DNA of 48,424 nt from Tuberibacillus calidus DSM 17572 (GTDB taxonomy: Bacteria; Bacillota; Bacilli; Bacillales; Sporolactobacillaceae): assembly GCF_000430685.1 (NCBI RefSeq), contig NZ_KE387196.1, positions 32,583 through 81,006 of the forward strand, in the 5' to 3' direction. The position numbers and the translations under genes are program-made. The notes under the pieces were generated by a model, which saw only the letters and a list, made by a program, of their open reading frames with translations, was not told the DNA's origin and made no database searches. Positions 1 through 7,785 of the stretch are shown here, one piece after another (positions within the stretch are counted from its first letter, which is position 1; every line of letters starts with the position of its first letter).

Positions 1-115
1 ATAAGGGGTTTTGGGTTAGTATTCGAGCAGGTAATTCTTGAAGGTCAATTTGTGTTTTTAAAAATTGGAATGTAACAGTAGAAAACATGACAAAAACTCC
101 TGCCAAATGACGTTT
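1..115. other. Leftmost non-coding stretch, no CRISPR repeat seen
   Basis: I see no gene, no direct repeat and no copy of a type V-B style repeat end (GTGGCAC on the minus strand) here. This is where an array would be expected, because the cas genes and the putative tracrRNA read toward this edge. An array further left, outside the window, cannot be excluded. Confidence 0.5.
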
Positions 116-154
116 CGAGCACCTCCCGGTCAAAATGACCTATAGAGGTGCTCG
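116..154. repeat. Perfect nested inverted repeat
   Basis: Outer arms of 10 bp (CGAGCACCTC at 116-125, GAGGTGCTCG at 145-154) enclose a second 5-bp hairpin (GGTCA 128-132, TGACC 136-140). The arms match perfectly. No T-run follows directly on either strand, so it is not a classical terminator. It lies just beyond the 3' side of the putative tracrRNA and could end or protect that transcript, or be the remnant of a mobile-element end. Confidence 0.6.
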
Positions 155-159
155 ATAAC

Positions 160-257
160 GGTTCAAATGAAGAGAATACAGAATATATCCGGGGGATGAG
201 CTTTCAACTCGTGGCACAAAACCCGGAACAAAGGCGATCCTAGAACGCCTTTTTCTG
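160..257 (-). ncRNA. Putative type V-B tracrRNA
   Basis: Read on the minus strand this element has the layout I recall for Cas12b tracrRNAs. It has a 5' hairpin (AGGCG/CGCCT, 232-250) and then a CCGGG/CCCGG stem (189-193 with 222-226). That stem encloses GTGCCAC (211-217) and a small hairpin (198-210). A single-stranded, antirepeat-like tail follows (about 160-186). In the Alicyclobacillus tracrRNA a GTGCCA at the same place pairs with the repeat end GTGGCAC. A promoter lies just upstream (264-293). The element sits downstream of cas2, in the same orientation as the cas genes. The 3' end is unknown. On the plus strand the 232-256 hairpin plus T-run would read as a terminator, an alternative I consider less likely. 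Confidence 0.68.
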
Positions 258-263
258 TTTTTT

Positions 264-293
264 ATTATATAATATGCCCATCGGTTTATACAA
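264..293 (-). promoter_or_regulatory. Promoter for the putative tracrRNA
   Basis: On the minus strand a -35 TTGTAT (288-293) and a perfect -10 TATAAT (264-269) are separated by 18 nt. The predicted transcription start is near 257, directly before the first hairpin of the putative tracrRNA. Confidence 0.6.
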
Positions 294-565
294 GATATTC
301 AAAAAATTAAAGTTAAATTTTTTAACTAAGCTTTTTATGATTTCCGTTTGTTTAAAAATCAATATCACCAATTTAGCTATCACTCAAGTGTCATCTCACT
401 TAAAATTCTTATGGCTACATAAACTGCCCGGTATTCTTCCTATACTGTAATCTTTCGGCTTTTCGATATATCTGTTATGTATTGTCATCATATCCGGTTT
501 TCACTAGCCAACACAGTTAAACGGCTCGCAACGGAACAAGATCTTTTTTGGAGCCCCGATTATTA
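294..565. other. Non-coding stretch between cas2 and the tracrRNA promoter
   Basis: AT-rich sequence without a convincing ORF, repeat or terminator. No clear terminator follows cas2. Confidence 0.4.
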
Positions 566-862
566 TCAGAATATCAAATTTTTCAAATCAAGTGGTATAT
601 AATCTCTGCCAACAGTCGAAATTCTCTTATCAAGTTGGATATCGTTAACCGGTCCAATATGTACAAACATAACTTGGTCATCTTGGTGATGAACAATATC
701 TTCCAAGGCCGCTTTTAATTTTGCCTCTTGAAGCTCACTTAACTGGCAAAGGAATACAGAGTATTGAATGTGTTCCCCATAACCCTTCATGGTTTTATAA
801 ACTTTTCTCCAGCGTTTATCATCGGAAATGTCATATGAAACCAAAACATATTTTTTTGGCAT
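566..862 (-). CDS. cas2: CRISPR-associated endoribonuclease Cas2
   Basis: A 98-aa protein of normal Cas2 length. The N-terminus carries the first beta-strand of the ferredoxin-like fold ending in the conserved aspartate (VSYDIS, D11). Cas2 bridges two Cas1 dimers in the spacer-integration complex. It is the last gene of the cas12b/cas4-cas1/cas2 operon, 76 nt after cas4-cas1 and with the same strand and spacing as other type V-B loci. Together with the Cas4-Cas1 fusion it completes the adaptation module. Confidence 0.93.
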   Translation of the reverse strand: MPKKYVLVSYDISDDKRWRKVYKTMKGYGEHIQYSVFLCQLSELQEAKLKAALEDIVHHQDDQVMFVHIGPVNDIQLDKRISTVGRDYIPLDLKNLIF

Positions 863-938
863 ACGGAACCCCTTCGTATAAAAGTTTCAATCATTCTTCA
901 AACATTTTGTGATTCATCACCATCGAATAGCCTAGATT

Positions 939-2609
939 TTACCTCGGCATCAGAGGTCGGTATTCGGGCAATTCACCGTCAACGAATCTCGCTAGCATCC
1001 TCATATGTAAGTCAAGAATCCGTCGATAACTGATTTTATATCCGAAAATCGGATCCGTAATCGTATCGTGCATGCGCCGTTCATAGATGCCGAAAAAGGT
1101 ATCGCGTCCGCTTTTCTTAAGCAAGCAGCTGTCTTTTCCAATATAAAAATCTTTAAGCGTAATTTCTCTAGTATTCACGGCCCTAAGCACCACACTGTCA
1201 ACGATAATGGGTCGGAAAGGTTCCATCATGTCTAAAACAAGTGCCGGGCGTCCGGCTTCAGGGCGATGGTAAAAACCGTACATCGGATCAAGGCCTGAAG
1301 AAGCACAAGCTGCATAAATATCACGAACGAGCAAAGTATATCCAAGGGAAAGTAAAGCGTTGACAGGATCCTTAGGCGGGCGACGCTTACGTCCGTTCAT
1401 GGCAAAATCTATAGGGCTGTCAGTCTTGAGCAAGGAAGGAAACGCCGAAAAATATGCCTTAGCCGCCATCCCCTCAATACCCAGCAATGCATCGAGCGAA
1501 TCGACATTTTCCACTTTCTCACTCAATCGCTTCAACTCATCTAAAACATTTTGTGTATTCGACGGGAGATTCCTTCGCAGCAACGTGCGTTGATTGCGAA
1601 TCTTCGCGTACACTATCTTTTTTGCCAAACTTAACGAATATTCTTGGTTAGTAAACTTAAGAAATTGTTTCCTACGCGTAAAAATATTTTTCGAAACCAG
1701 CGGTGAAGTCATGCCAATTAACGTACCGTGAGTGGTTAAATGACTAACCGTAATGTTGGAAAACATTAACGTCTGAAGTAATTGCTCTGAACATTGGACA
1801 TTTCCGAATAAAGAAACATGAACGAGATCTTTAATTGGAATGCCCTTTTTCGAGCCGTCGGGTAACTGTATGATCAATTCTTCACCAGATTTCCCAAGAC
1901 GGGCTCCCGGTTCGGATACATATAAAACACCGCCATCAATGCGTTGGGGGACAATTTTACGTACATTGGAACTCGTCCCTTGCAAGTAATTTGTTTCATC
2001 AGGCAGGCAAATATAATTTAATGAACAACGAAAGCATTTCTGTGAATCTAATAGCGGTTTAGGCATCTTTTCCGGTATTTGGGTAAGTTCGTGTGCCCGA
2101 TTGATGCACTCCAATGTTGCGGCAACCAACGCTTCGGAAAACAGAATTTTAACCTTCTTTCGATTCCCCCTATAAAAAAGATACCCGTATGTGCACGGGT
2201 ATCCGTTTGCACGCAATAATAGTCCTTGGGCGCATAATTGAATTTGGTCATTTGGCCAGGCGGAGCCGTCCAGTTCGTATTCCTTAAAATGAAAGGTATT
2301 TGACCCGTCCGGAGCATGACTATGTTTGGCCTCAACCGGTACCCATTGCCCATCTTCATGTTTAATCGTATCTAAGACACCCGTAATCTTATATTGTTCA
2401 TCCCCCAAGCGTAGGCTTAAGGGGGCTTGGCCCCAGAGTTCATCCGGGGCCATTTGACCAGGGCGTCGCCTTTTTTCAGCGCGTTCGTGTTGGGCTTTAC
2501 CTTCGACCGTATCGGCACTTTCTTCAAATAATCCTTGTACATGCATGAGATGAAAGAGGCGTTCACAATATTGAATCTCATTCAACATTCGTATTGGAAT
2601 CGGTTCCAT
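939..2609 (-). CDS. cas4-cas1: Cas4-Cas1 fusion protein
   Basis: A 556-aa fusion typical of type V-B loci. Residues about 1-205 are a Cas4 RecB-like nuclease with four iron-sulfur cysteines (C15 and the C192/C195/C201 group) and nuclease residues near D80 and E93 (VEAK). Residues about 215-556 are Cas1, with the expected metal ligands near E379, H448 and D460/E463. Cas4 selects and trims PAM-proximal prespacers and Cas1 integrates them with Cas2. The ATG lies inside the end of cas12b (32-nt overlap) and is preceded by GGAGAGG, so the two genes are translationally coupled. All catalytic positions look intact. Confidence 0.93.
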   Translation of the reverse strand: MEPIPIRMLNEIQYCERLFHLMHVQGLFEESADTVEGKAQHERAEKRRRPGQMAPDELWGQAPLSLRLGDEQYKITGVLDTIKHEDGQWVPVEAKHSHAPDGSNTFHFKEYELDGSAWPNDQIQLCAQGLLLRANGYPCTYGYLFYRGNRKKVKILFSEALVAATLECINRAHELTQIPEKMPKPLLDSQKCFRCSLNYICLPDETNYLQGTSSNVRKIVPQRIDGGVLYVSEPGARLGKSGEELIIQLPDGSKKGIPIKDLVHVSLFGNVQCSEQLLQTLMFSNITVSHLTTHGTLIGMTSPLVSKNIFTRRKQFLKFTNQEYSLSLAKKIVYAKIRNQRTLLRRNLPSNTQNVLDELKRLSEKVENVDSLDALLGIEGMAAKAYFSAFPSLLKTDSPIDFAMNGRKRRPPKDPVNALLSLGYTLLVRDIYAACASSGLDPMYGFYHRPEAGRPALVLDMMEPFRPIIVDSVVLRAVNTREITLKDFYIGKDSCLLKKSGRDTFFGIYERRMHDTITDPIFGYKISYRRILDLHMRMLARFVDGELPEYRPLMPR

Positions 2610-5600
2610 TAAACAATCCTCTCCTGGAACTCCCCCCGTCGAATAACCGTCGTTCAGCCAATTTTCTTTTTAGCAAATGCTCCAATGTCCCAAAATAACG
2701 CCCGCCGGTATACCAGCGGTCTTTTGGAAAGACATATCCGCTTGGGTCACGGAATAATGTTTTCCTGTTACCTTTTAGCTCATCGGCCATAACGGAAGCT
2801 TCCTGCAAAATCTCTGAAACTAATTCCTTATCATCCGATTGGGAGGAGGTTTTTTTACCTTTTATTTTTTCCCCCTTCACCCATTTATATACATCGTTTT
2901 CTTGTTTGAATGGTTGTAAATAACCAATGCCGAACAAGTTTTCCATTTTTTCTTTTTGATCTTTATCTGACGGAACGAGGACAACCGCGTCTTTTATTTC
3001 CCGACTTTCACAACGGATCCTATAGAGGCCGTGGGTGCGTGTCCAAAAACGTTTTTGTAAATTTTGTGCAGCATTGATATCAGCATGGGTGATGACAAGT
3101 TCACCCCGTTCGTCTAAAGTGGCAAATTTATCACCGCCTTGATCACGGATGAGGTCACCAGGCTCCAATCGCCGTGCGTCGTCGGGTTCAATAATGTTAT
3201 TTTCAACAAGACTGTCCAAAAACTTTTGATTTCTTACCTTTTGACCACCTTCTGTAATATACAGCTCGTGCTCCTTCACCACGCGGCAACGTATGCCCGG
3301 CGCTCCGGATTTGGCATGAAAGCGCGAGCTATATTGGGCACCGACTTCTCCCACTAAAAGTCCGTACAATCCACCAATTTGGGCGACTTGTTTCGGAATT
3401 TCCCGCCGCGACCAACGCATCAGGTTGCGATTTTCAAGGCGCGAACGTTCGTCATAAAAGGCATATCGGGATAAATCTTCAAATAAGACTAATTGACAAG
3501 CCGGATGTTTTGCGATCCATTTCTTCCGTTTTCCATCGTAGCGATAACCAAGAGCCGTCATCACGATTTGATTAGCCAGTTTTTTGATGCGATCGTCTTT
3601 CAGATGGTTCAAATGGTTTTGCTGATCAATGGCAAACCGCTCACCGGGTTGCAGCTGCTTCACTTCACCTGGATTTTCCGGTCGCATTGACCAACGGAAC
3701 AATAACCTCCGTGTTTTTTCAATATCCTCTATGTTTTTTAGAGAGATACCGTAGACGCCTTGACGACCTTGGCTAATTGATTGACGCCATTTCGAAATTT
3801 CCTTTCCCAATTGTTCTTCTAACTTGCGATGAATGCTTTTAAGTTGGTCCACCCATACCGAGTGCGGACTGTACAACACTTTACTTATCATTTCAAATTC
3901 CTGAACATAGACCGGATTCTCTTCTTCCCGTTCCCTGTCCTTGATCCAACGATTGACGCGTTTTTCTCTTTCATCGGTTTTTTCAAGCTTTTGCATGTTC
4001 AACACATTTTTCAAGAATTTGAGTTTCCGGCTTAAGTCACGGATGGCTTGGTCACGCTTTTGCTGTTCCAACATTCTTCTTTCTGTCCGTTTTTCTCCCG
4101 GGAGTTTTATGTTAAAACTCGTCCGATGAACGGCAAATAAATCCGTGTCCTTAACCGGATAGAATAACTTGTTATCATCCGGTTTCTCTGAGACGACTTC
4201 GAAAATGGAAATGGCGGCCGCTTGCCGTTGTCCGAGATCCACGCTCATGACCCGCAGCCCGGTTGGAAGTGACTCAACACCTAGAGTGAGCGTATTTTTT
4301 TCGCTTTCTTTAATATGCTCGGTGAGCTCCTTTGGTTTAAAATTGACGACTTTCGGATAACCATCAACATATACTTTCAAGGCTTTCCCAACGGATGTCT
4401 GTAGGTTCCCGGAACGCGAAAATGGCTGCATTGGTTCGATATTCAGCGTCACGTTTAAGAAAATGCGCCCGACATTTCCAGCTTTTACGCCCTGCCTCCG
4501 CAAGAGATGTTCACGATCAAACTGTATACGCGCCCCGCCAAGTGTCCCCTTTAATTCATAATTGATCCCTTTATGATAGTAAGAAAAGTTGTGTTTTCCT
4601 TTTCCCGTATCTTCTGAAGAAAATTTGATTTGATCATCAAATTGCTGGGAAGGAGCGAGGGGCACCGTTACATCTTCCTGTTCTTCATAGTGACCATCTG
4701 CATTTAGGCAAATGAGGCGATCGAATTGCACTACTTTTTCCTTCTCATTCATAATTAGGCGGTACTTGTTCAAGTTCGTGCCGCTTCGTTCTTCATAACG
4801 CACCCATAAAGGATGTCGGATGGGATCGCATAATGTAAAGGTAGCTTGTTTTTTGGCGGTTTTCATGCGTTGTTCGGCATGTCGATATTTGACATAGAGC
4901 GGCAAAAATTCGGGATATTCTCGCCAGGCAGCTTGATTTTCGGGACGGCTGAGCAATTCAAAGAGCTTAAAATCACCGCTTTCACGCGGATGACGTCTCT
5001 GGTAGTCTTTTACGACGTCTAAATAGTTGCCTTGGGGTGCGCTAGGGTCAAGCTTCATCCATTTTTTTACGATTTCCGTCCAGCCGCGAATCGCCCTGTT
5101 GCCGATTCGGTAAGTGCTGTTACTGAAAGTGATTTCGCGCAAATGGGCTTCATACGCTTTTTCCACACGTTCCATTATCTCAAAAGCCTTAGTGCTTATT
5201 CCCTTCAATTCTTTTTGTAATGATTCATAAATTGATACGGTTTTCTCGTAATCTTCAGCCACCTTCTCGTTCCAACTTTCCCATGAGAGGAATCTTTCAA
5301 TGGCTTGATTAAACATATCCTTATCAAATTTGCGAACACTTTGGTTTTTAGATTTCGGCATCCACTTGACGGAAATGACGGCTTTGTGGTCATTTTCGGT
5401 AAATGGACGAAACAGCGGAATCAAACCGAATGACTGTAGAGCGGCTAATATTTTTAGTTTCGGGTCCTCTTGCCGTTCTTTTTCCCATTTTTCATATGCA
5501 TCTTTCCAAGACGGGTCTCCTGCTTCCTTTAACTTCTTCCAACGCGGTTTTCGACCCGAATTAGCCGTCCCCTTGCCACTTTGACTAGCCGGGTCCGTTA

Positions 5601-5976
5601 AGGGGTATAAGTACTTGTTAGAAATTTGGTTCGCTTCCCCACTCTTACCGACGGCGCTGGGAACAAGCTCTTCATACAGAGCGCGCAGCGTTTCTAACAC
5701 CTCATCTTTGGAAACCTCGCCGTGAAACCCATTCTTTTGTTGCGTTTCGCGAACTTTCATCCATAATCGCTCTTGGATTTCTTCTTTCTTTAACACAACG
5801 GGGTGGTCCGGATCCTCATCATTGTGCATATAGAGATCCTTTTGCCGAAAAAGTGACAAGAGATCCATGTAATAAGCCACCCCAAAGTTAAACAATTCAT
5901 GCGTCTTCCATAGCGAAAGCCGCAGCTGCGGGTTATTTTTTGTTTTCATTTTAAGGATGAAGCTTTTTGTGGCCAT
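2578..5976 (-). CDS. cas12b: CRISPR-associated endonuclease Cas12b (C2c1)
   Basis: RNA-guided DNA endonuclease, effector of type V-B systems, needing both crRNA and tracrRNA. With the ATG at 5976 the protein has 1132 aa, the usual Cas12b size. This start has an AAGGAG ten bases upstream and begins MATKSFILK as in relatives; the frame stays open about 25 codons further up without a good ribosome site. The split RuvC motifs are present: RuvC-I with D580 (MSVDLGQRQ), RuvC-II with E833 (VLFEDLS) and RuvC-III with D966 (ITHADINAA). The nuclease therefore appears active. It is first gene of the operon with cas4-cas1 and cas2. The sequence resembles my recollection of the Tuberibacillus calidus enzyme. 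Confidence 0.96.
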   Translation of the reverse strand: MATKSFILKMKTKNNPQLRLSLWKTHELFNFGVAYYMDLLSLFRQKDLYMHNDEDPDHPVVLKKEEIQERLWMKVRETQQKNGFHGEVSKDEVLETLRALYEELVPSAVGKSGEANQISNKYLYPLTDPASQSGKGTANSGRKPRWKKLKEAGDPSWKDAYEKWEKERQEDPKLKILAALQSFGLIPLFRPFTENDHKAVISVKWMPKSKNQSVRKFDKDMFNQAIERFLSWESWNEKVAEDYEKTVSIYESLQKELKGISTKAFEIMERVEKAYEAHLREITFSNSTYRIGNRAIRGWTEIVKKWMKLDPSAPQGNYLDVVKDYQRRHPRESGDFKLFELLSRPENQAAWREYPEFLPLYVKYRHAEQRMKTAKKQATFTLCDPIRHPLWVRYEERSGTNLNKYRLIMNEKEKVVQFDRLICLNADGHYEEQEDVTVPLAPSQQFDDQIKFSSEDTGKGKHNFSYYHKGINYELKGTLGGARIQFDREHLLRRQGVKAGNVGRIFLNVTLNIEPMQPFSRSGNLQTSVGKALKVYVDGYPKVVNFKPKELTEHIKESEKNTLTLGVESLPTGLRVMSVDLGQRQAAAISIFEVVSEKPDDNKLFYPVKDTDLFAVHRTSFNIKLPGEKRTERRMLEQQKRDQAIRDLSRKLKFLKNVLNMQKLEKTDEREKRVNRWIKDREREEENPVYVQEFEMISKVLYSPHSVWVDQLKSIHRKLEEQLGKEISKWRQSISQGRQGVYGISLKNIEDIEKTRRLLFRWSMRPENPGEVKQLQPGERFAIDQQNHLNHLKDDRIKKLANQIVMTALGYRYDGKRKKWIAKHPACQLVLFEDLSRYAFYDERSRLENRNLMRWSRREIPKQVAQIGGLYGLLVGEVGAQYSSRFHAKSGAPGIRCRVVKEHELYITEGGQKVRNQKFLDSLVENNIIEPDDARRLEPGDLIRDQGGDKFATLDERGELVITHADINAAQNLQKRFWTRTHGLYRIRCESREIKDAVVLVPSDKDQKEKMENLFGIGYLQPFKQENDVYKWVKGEKIKGKKTSSQSDDKELVSEILQEASVMADELKGNRKTLFRDPSGYVFPKDRWYTGGRYFGTLEHLLKRKLAERRLFDGGSSRRGLFNGTDSNTNVE

Positions 5977-6030
5977 TCGAATCAGCTCCTTCAAATGTAT
6001 ATTCATTGTGGCTTTGGGTAAATGTATGTA

Positions 6031-6059
6031 TGTATCAGTAAGTCTTACCACTTTTACAA
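6031..6059 (-). promoter_or_regulatory. Possible cas operon promoter with internal palindrome
   Basis: On the minus strand TTGTAA (6054-6059) and GATACA (6031-6036) are spaced by 17 nt, about 55 nt before the cas12b ATG. The spacer holds the 11-nt dyad GTAAGTCTTAC (6038-6048), a plausible operator. The -10 match is weak. Confidence 0.4.
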
Positions 6060-6244
6060 GACGATATTAATTTAGAGGTATTTATTATCGCAGTATTGGC
6101 CATCCTAGTCTTAGCTTTTCTTTCTTAGTGAACTACCCACCACTTCAACCTTACGGTTTGATTGAAGTCGGGGCTTCTCGGGTAATCCCGTCTCATGACA
6201 GGAAATGAACCGAGCGAACCCTCCCGTTCCAGGAGTTGATGTTT

Positions 6245-6862
6245 TTAGGCTAACGTCAATAAACGTAATCCTTCATTTTTGATATTGATCGCTGAATTGT
6301 GGTCTCTGTCCAATACTAGACCACAGGAACATTTATACACACGTTCAGATAACGGCATATCTTGTTCTTTACCGCAACAAGAACACTTTTTAGTCGAAGG
6401 AAACCATTTATCTATTTTGATAAGTTGTTTTCCTTGCTCTTTTAGTTTGTACTCTAGGAAAGTCGTAAACATGCCCCAACCGTTATCATGAACACTTTTC
6501 CCAAAATGGAGGGCTTGGGACATTCCTTGCATGTTCAAGTCCTCAATTTTGAACTTAGGAAATTCCGCACGGCCTTCGAAGAAGTTTTTATAAGCCTTTT
6601 GCAGGTTGATTTGGGCATTTGCTAAAGCAAGGGAATCCACTTCTTTAAGGAATGAGAATTCTTTTTTGTATTTGGCTGGTGTAGGAAACTTTTGTTTTTT
6701 AAGTATTTCTTTGTTATCTTTGAATTTTTCATAGGTTTCTTTGCGTTCAGCCAGCATTTTATTGTAAACAAACCGAACACAGCCAAAGGTTTTGGCGAAT
6801 TGTTTTTCCTGTTCATTATTTGGATATAAACGGAATTTGAAAGCTTTGTTTTGCTTGGTCAT
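6245..6862 (-). pseudogene. tnpB: TnpB with internal deletion, RuvC-I lost
   Basis: TnpB is the RNA-guided nuclease of IS605 elements, normally about 370-400 aa; here it is 205 aa. The N-terminal part (1-105, AFKFRLYPN to FPKFK) is normal. After K105 the sequence jumps directly to the RuvC-II block (IEDLNMQGM, E107), then the zinc finger (C160, C162/C163, C178, C180) and RuvC-III (D185/D187). About 170 residues, including the RuvC-I aspartate, are missing although the frame is intact. Nuclease activity is therefore unlikely. The ATG at 6862 follows GAGGTG; a TTG at 6868 is possible. It starts 11 nt after the tnpA stop. Confidence 0.85.
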
Positions 6863-6873
6863 ATCCAATCACC

Positions 6874-7272
6874 TCACTTCTGACCTTGATTTTCAATGTA
6901 TTTTCTTATGATATCTATTGGTGCTCCACCAGTTGTAAGCAGGCAAAAACTTCTTGACCAAAACATCTCTTTCCAAAGTTTATTTCGGATATGAGGAAAG
7001 TTTTTCTTGATTAGTCGAGAACTTGCACTTTTATAAGCATTGATGAACTTCGATAATTCTGAATTAGGGTGTGCTTTGAAAAGAATATGGACATGATCTT
7101 TATCGTGATTCCATTCTATCAAAGTGATGTTATATCCGTTTCCAATCTCAATAAACATATCTTTTGCAAAATCAGATATTTCATCGGTGAATACCTCTCT
7201 GCGGTACTTCACGACTATTACAAGATGGTAATGTAATAAGAACACTGAATGATTATTACTGTCCAATTTCAT
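6874..7272 (-). CDS. tnpA: IS200/IS605 transposase TnpA (Y1 HUH)
   Basis: A 132-aa single-strand transposase of the Y1 HUH family, which excises and inserts the element via hairpin ends. The HUH motif is H60-V61-H62 (KDHVHILF) and the catalytic tyrosine is Y125 (IRKYIENQ). Length and motifs are intact, so the copy may still move. tnpB follows directly on the same strand. Confidence 0.92.
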   Translation of the reverse strand: MKLDSNNHSVFLLHYHLVIVVKYRREVFTDEISDFAKDMFIEIGNGYNITLIEWNHDKDHVHILFKAHPNSELSKFINAYKSASSRLIKKNFPHIRNKLWKEMFWSRSFCLLTTGGAPIDIIRKYIENQGQK

Positions 7273-7425
7273 TGATATATCAATCCTTTTATTTATCTAA
7301 GACTGATTTTATCGAAACCTTTGGCTAAAGCCAACCGAAATTCATCTCCCGCCTACTCACTGGGCTGTCGCCCTTTACGTTCCTTGAGGTGGGAGACTTC
7401 TTTCGGAAATTCTGTTAAAAAAACG

Positions 7426-7583
7426 TAATAAACTAATTTAATATTTCGACAAAAATATCGTATTTCCTTTTTTTAACTTAAAAAGGAATAGCCCATAAAA
7501 TTTTATGAATTTTTTCTGTGAAAAAAGATAAACTACAGATGTAACTATTTGTTACAGCATCCAAAAAAATTTTTTAAAACCCA
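7426..7583. other. AT-rich spacer
   Basis: Very AT-rich sequence with homopolymer runs between the IS element and the antitoxin promoter. No gene is visible. Confidence 0.4.
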
Positions 7584-7612
7584 TTGTTTTTTAAAATGTG
7601 GTGCTGTAAAAT
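7584..7612 (+). promoter_or_regulatory. Promoter of the type III antitoxin RNA
   Basis: TTGTTT (7584-7589) and TAAAAT (7607-7612) with the ideal 17-nt spacing. The predicted start is near 7620, about ten bases before the first antitoxin repeat. Confidence 0.65.
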
Positions 7613-7630
7613 TTAGTTACAAATGATCAA

Positions 7631-7722
7631 ATGTCTGTCGCTCCTCGATATGCGACTCATAAATGGTCGAGTTCAAATGTCTGTCGCTCCTCGATATGCG
7701 ACTCATAAATGGTCGAGTTCAA
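7631..7722 (+). repeat. Two identical 46-bp tandem repeats
   Basis: Copy 1 is 7631-7676 and copy 2 is 7677-7722, identical and without a spacer. Partial repeat sequence borders both sides (TCAA at 7627-7630, ATG at 7723-7725). The units are the functional parts of the antitoxin RNA; they are not CRISPR repeats since nothing separates them. Confidence 0.97.
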
Positions 7723-7732
7723 ATGCTTCGAG

Positions 7733-7766
7733 AGGCTCTATCCGAATTGGGTAGAGCCTTATTTTG
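7733..7766 (+). terminator. Terminator between antitoxin and toxin
   Basis: Stem AGGCTCTA/TAGAGCCT (7733-7740 with 7752-7759) followed by TATTTT. Its place between repeats and toxin gene is diagnostic of type III toxin-antitoxin loci. Confidence 0.88.
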
Positions 7767-7785
7767 TAAGGGGTTAGTGAGAAAA

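Larger units (their letters stand above)
6128..7416 (-). mobile_element. IS200/IS605-family insertion sequence
   Basis: The element contains tnpA and a shortened tnpB in the same direction, flanked by hairpin ends rather than inverted repeats. The right end (6128-6244) has the arms ACTTCAA/TTGAAGT followed by GTGGTGGGTAGTTCAC, as in this family. The left end (about 7335-7406) folds on CCGAAA/TTTCGG and ATCTCCC/GGGAGA arms. The right-end region probably also contains the omega-RNA scaffold. Exact ends cannot be fixed without an empty site; no target duplication is expected. It lies about 150 bp upstream of cas12b. Confidence 0.8.
7620..7766 (+). ncRNA. cptI: CptI-like antitoxin RNA with terminator
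   Basis: Between the promoter and the toxin gene lies a short transcript made of two 46-nt repeats and a rho-independent terminator. Each repeat can form an H-type pseudoknot: GTCGC pairs with GCGAC, while CTCGA in that loop pairs with the downstream TCGAG. Type III antitoxins are repeat RNAs that fold as pseudoknots, bind the toxin and are cut by it. Two repeats of about 45 nt is what I recall for the CptIN family. The terminator limits toxin expression relative to antitoxin. Confidence 0.82.

Noticed and set aside
181-217. Lone CRISPR repeat ending GTGGCAC on the plus strand
   Set aside because: It lies within a CCGGG/CCCGG-closed structure with a minus-strand promoter, and no second copy exists; the tracrRNA reading explains more.
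6245-6862. TldR-type nuclease-dead TnpB repressor of the nearby flagellin gene
   Set aside because: The known fliC-associated repressors are near full length and lack an active tnpA partner; here a large internal part is missing and the IS is otherwise intact.
7631-7722. 46-bp direct repeats read as a short CRISPR array
   Set aside because: The copies abut without spacers, form pseudoknots, and are followed by a terminator and a toxin gene; this is a type III antitoxin.
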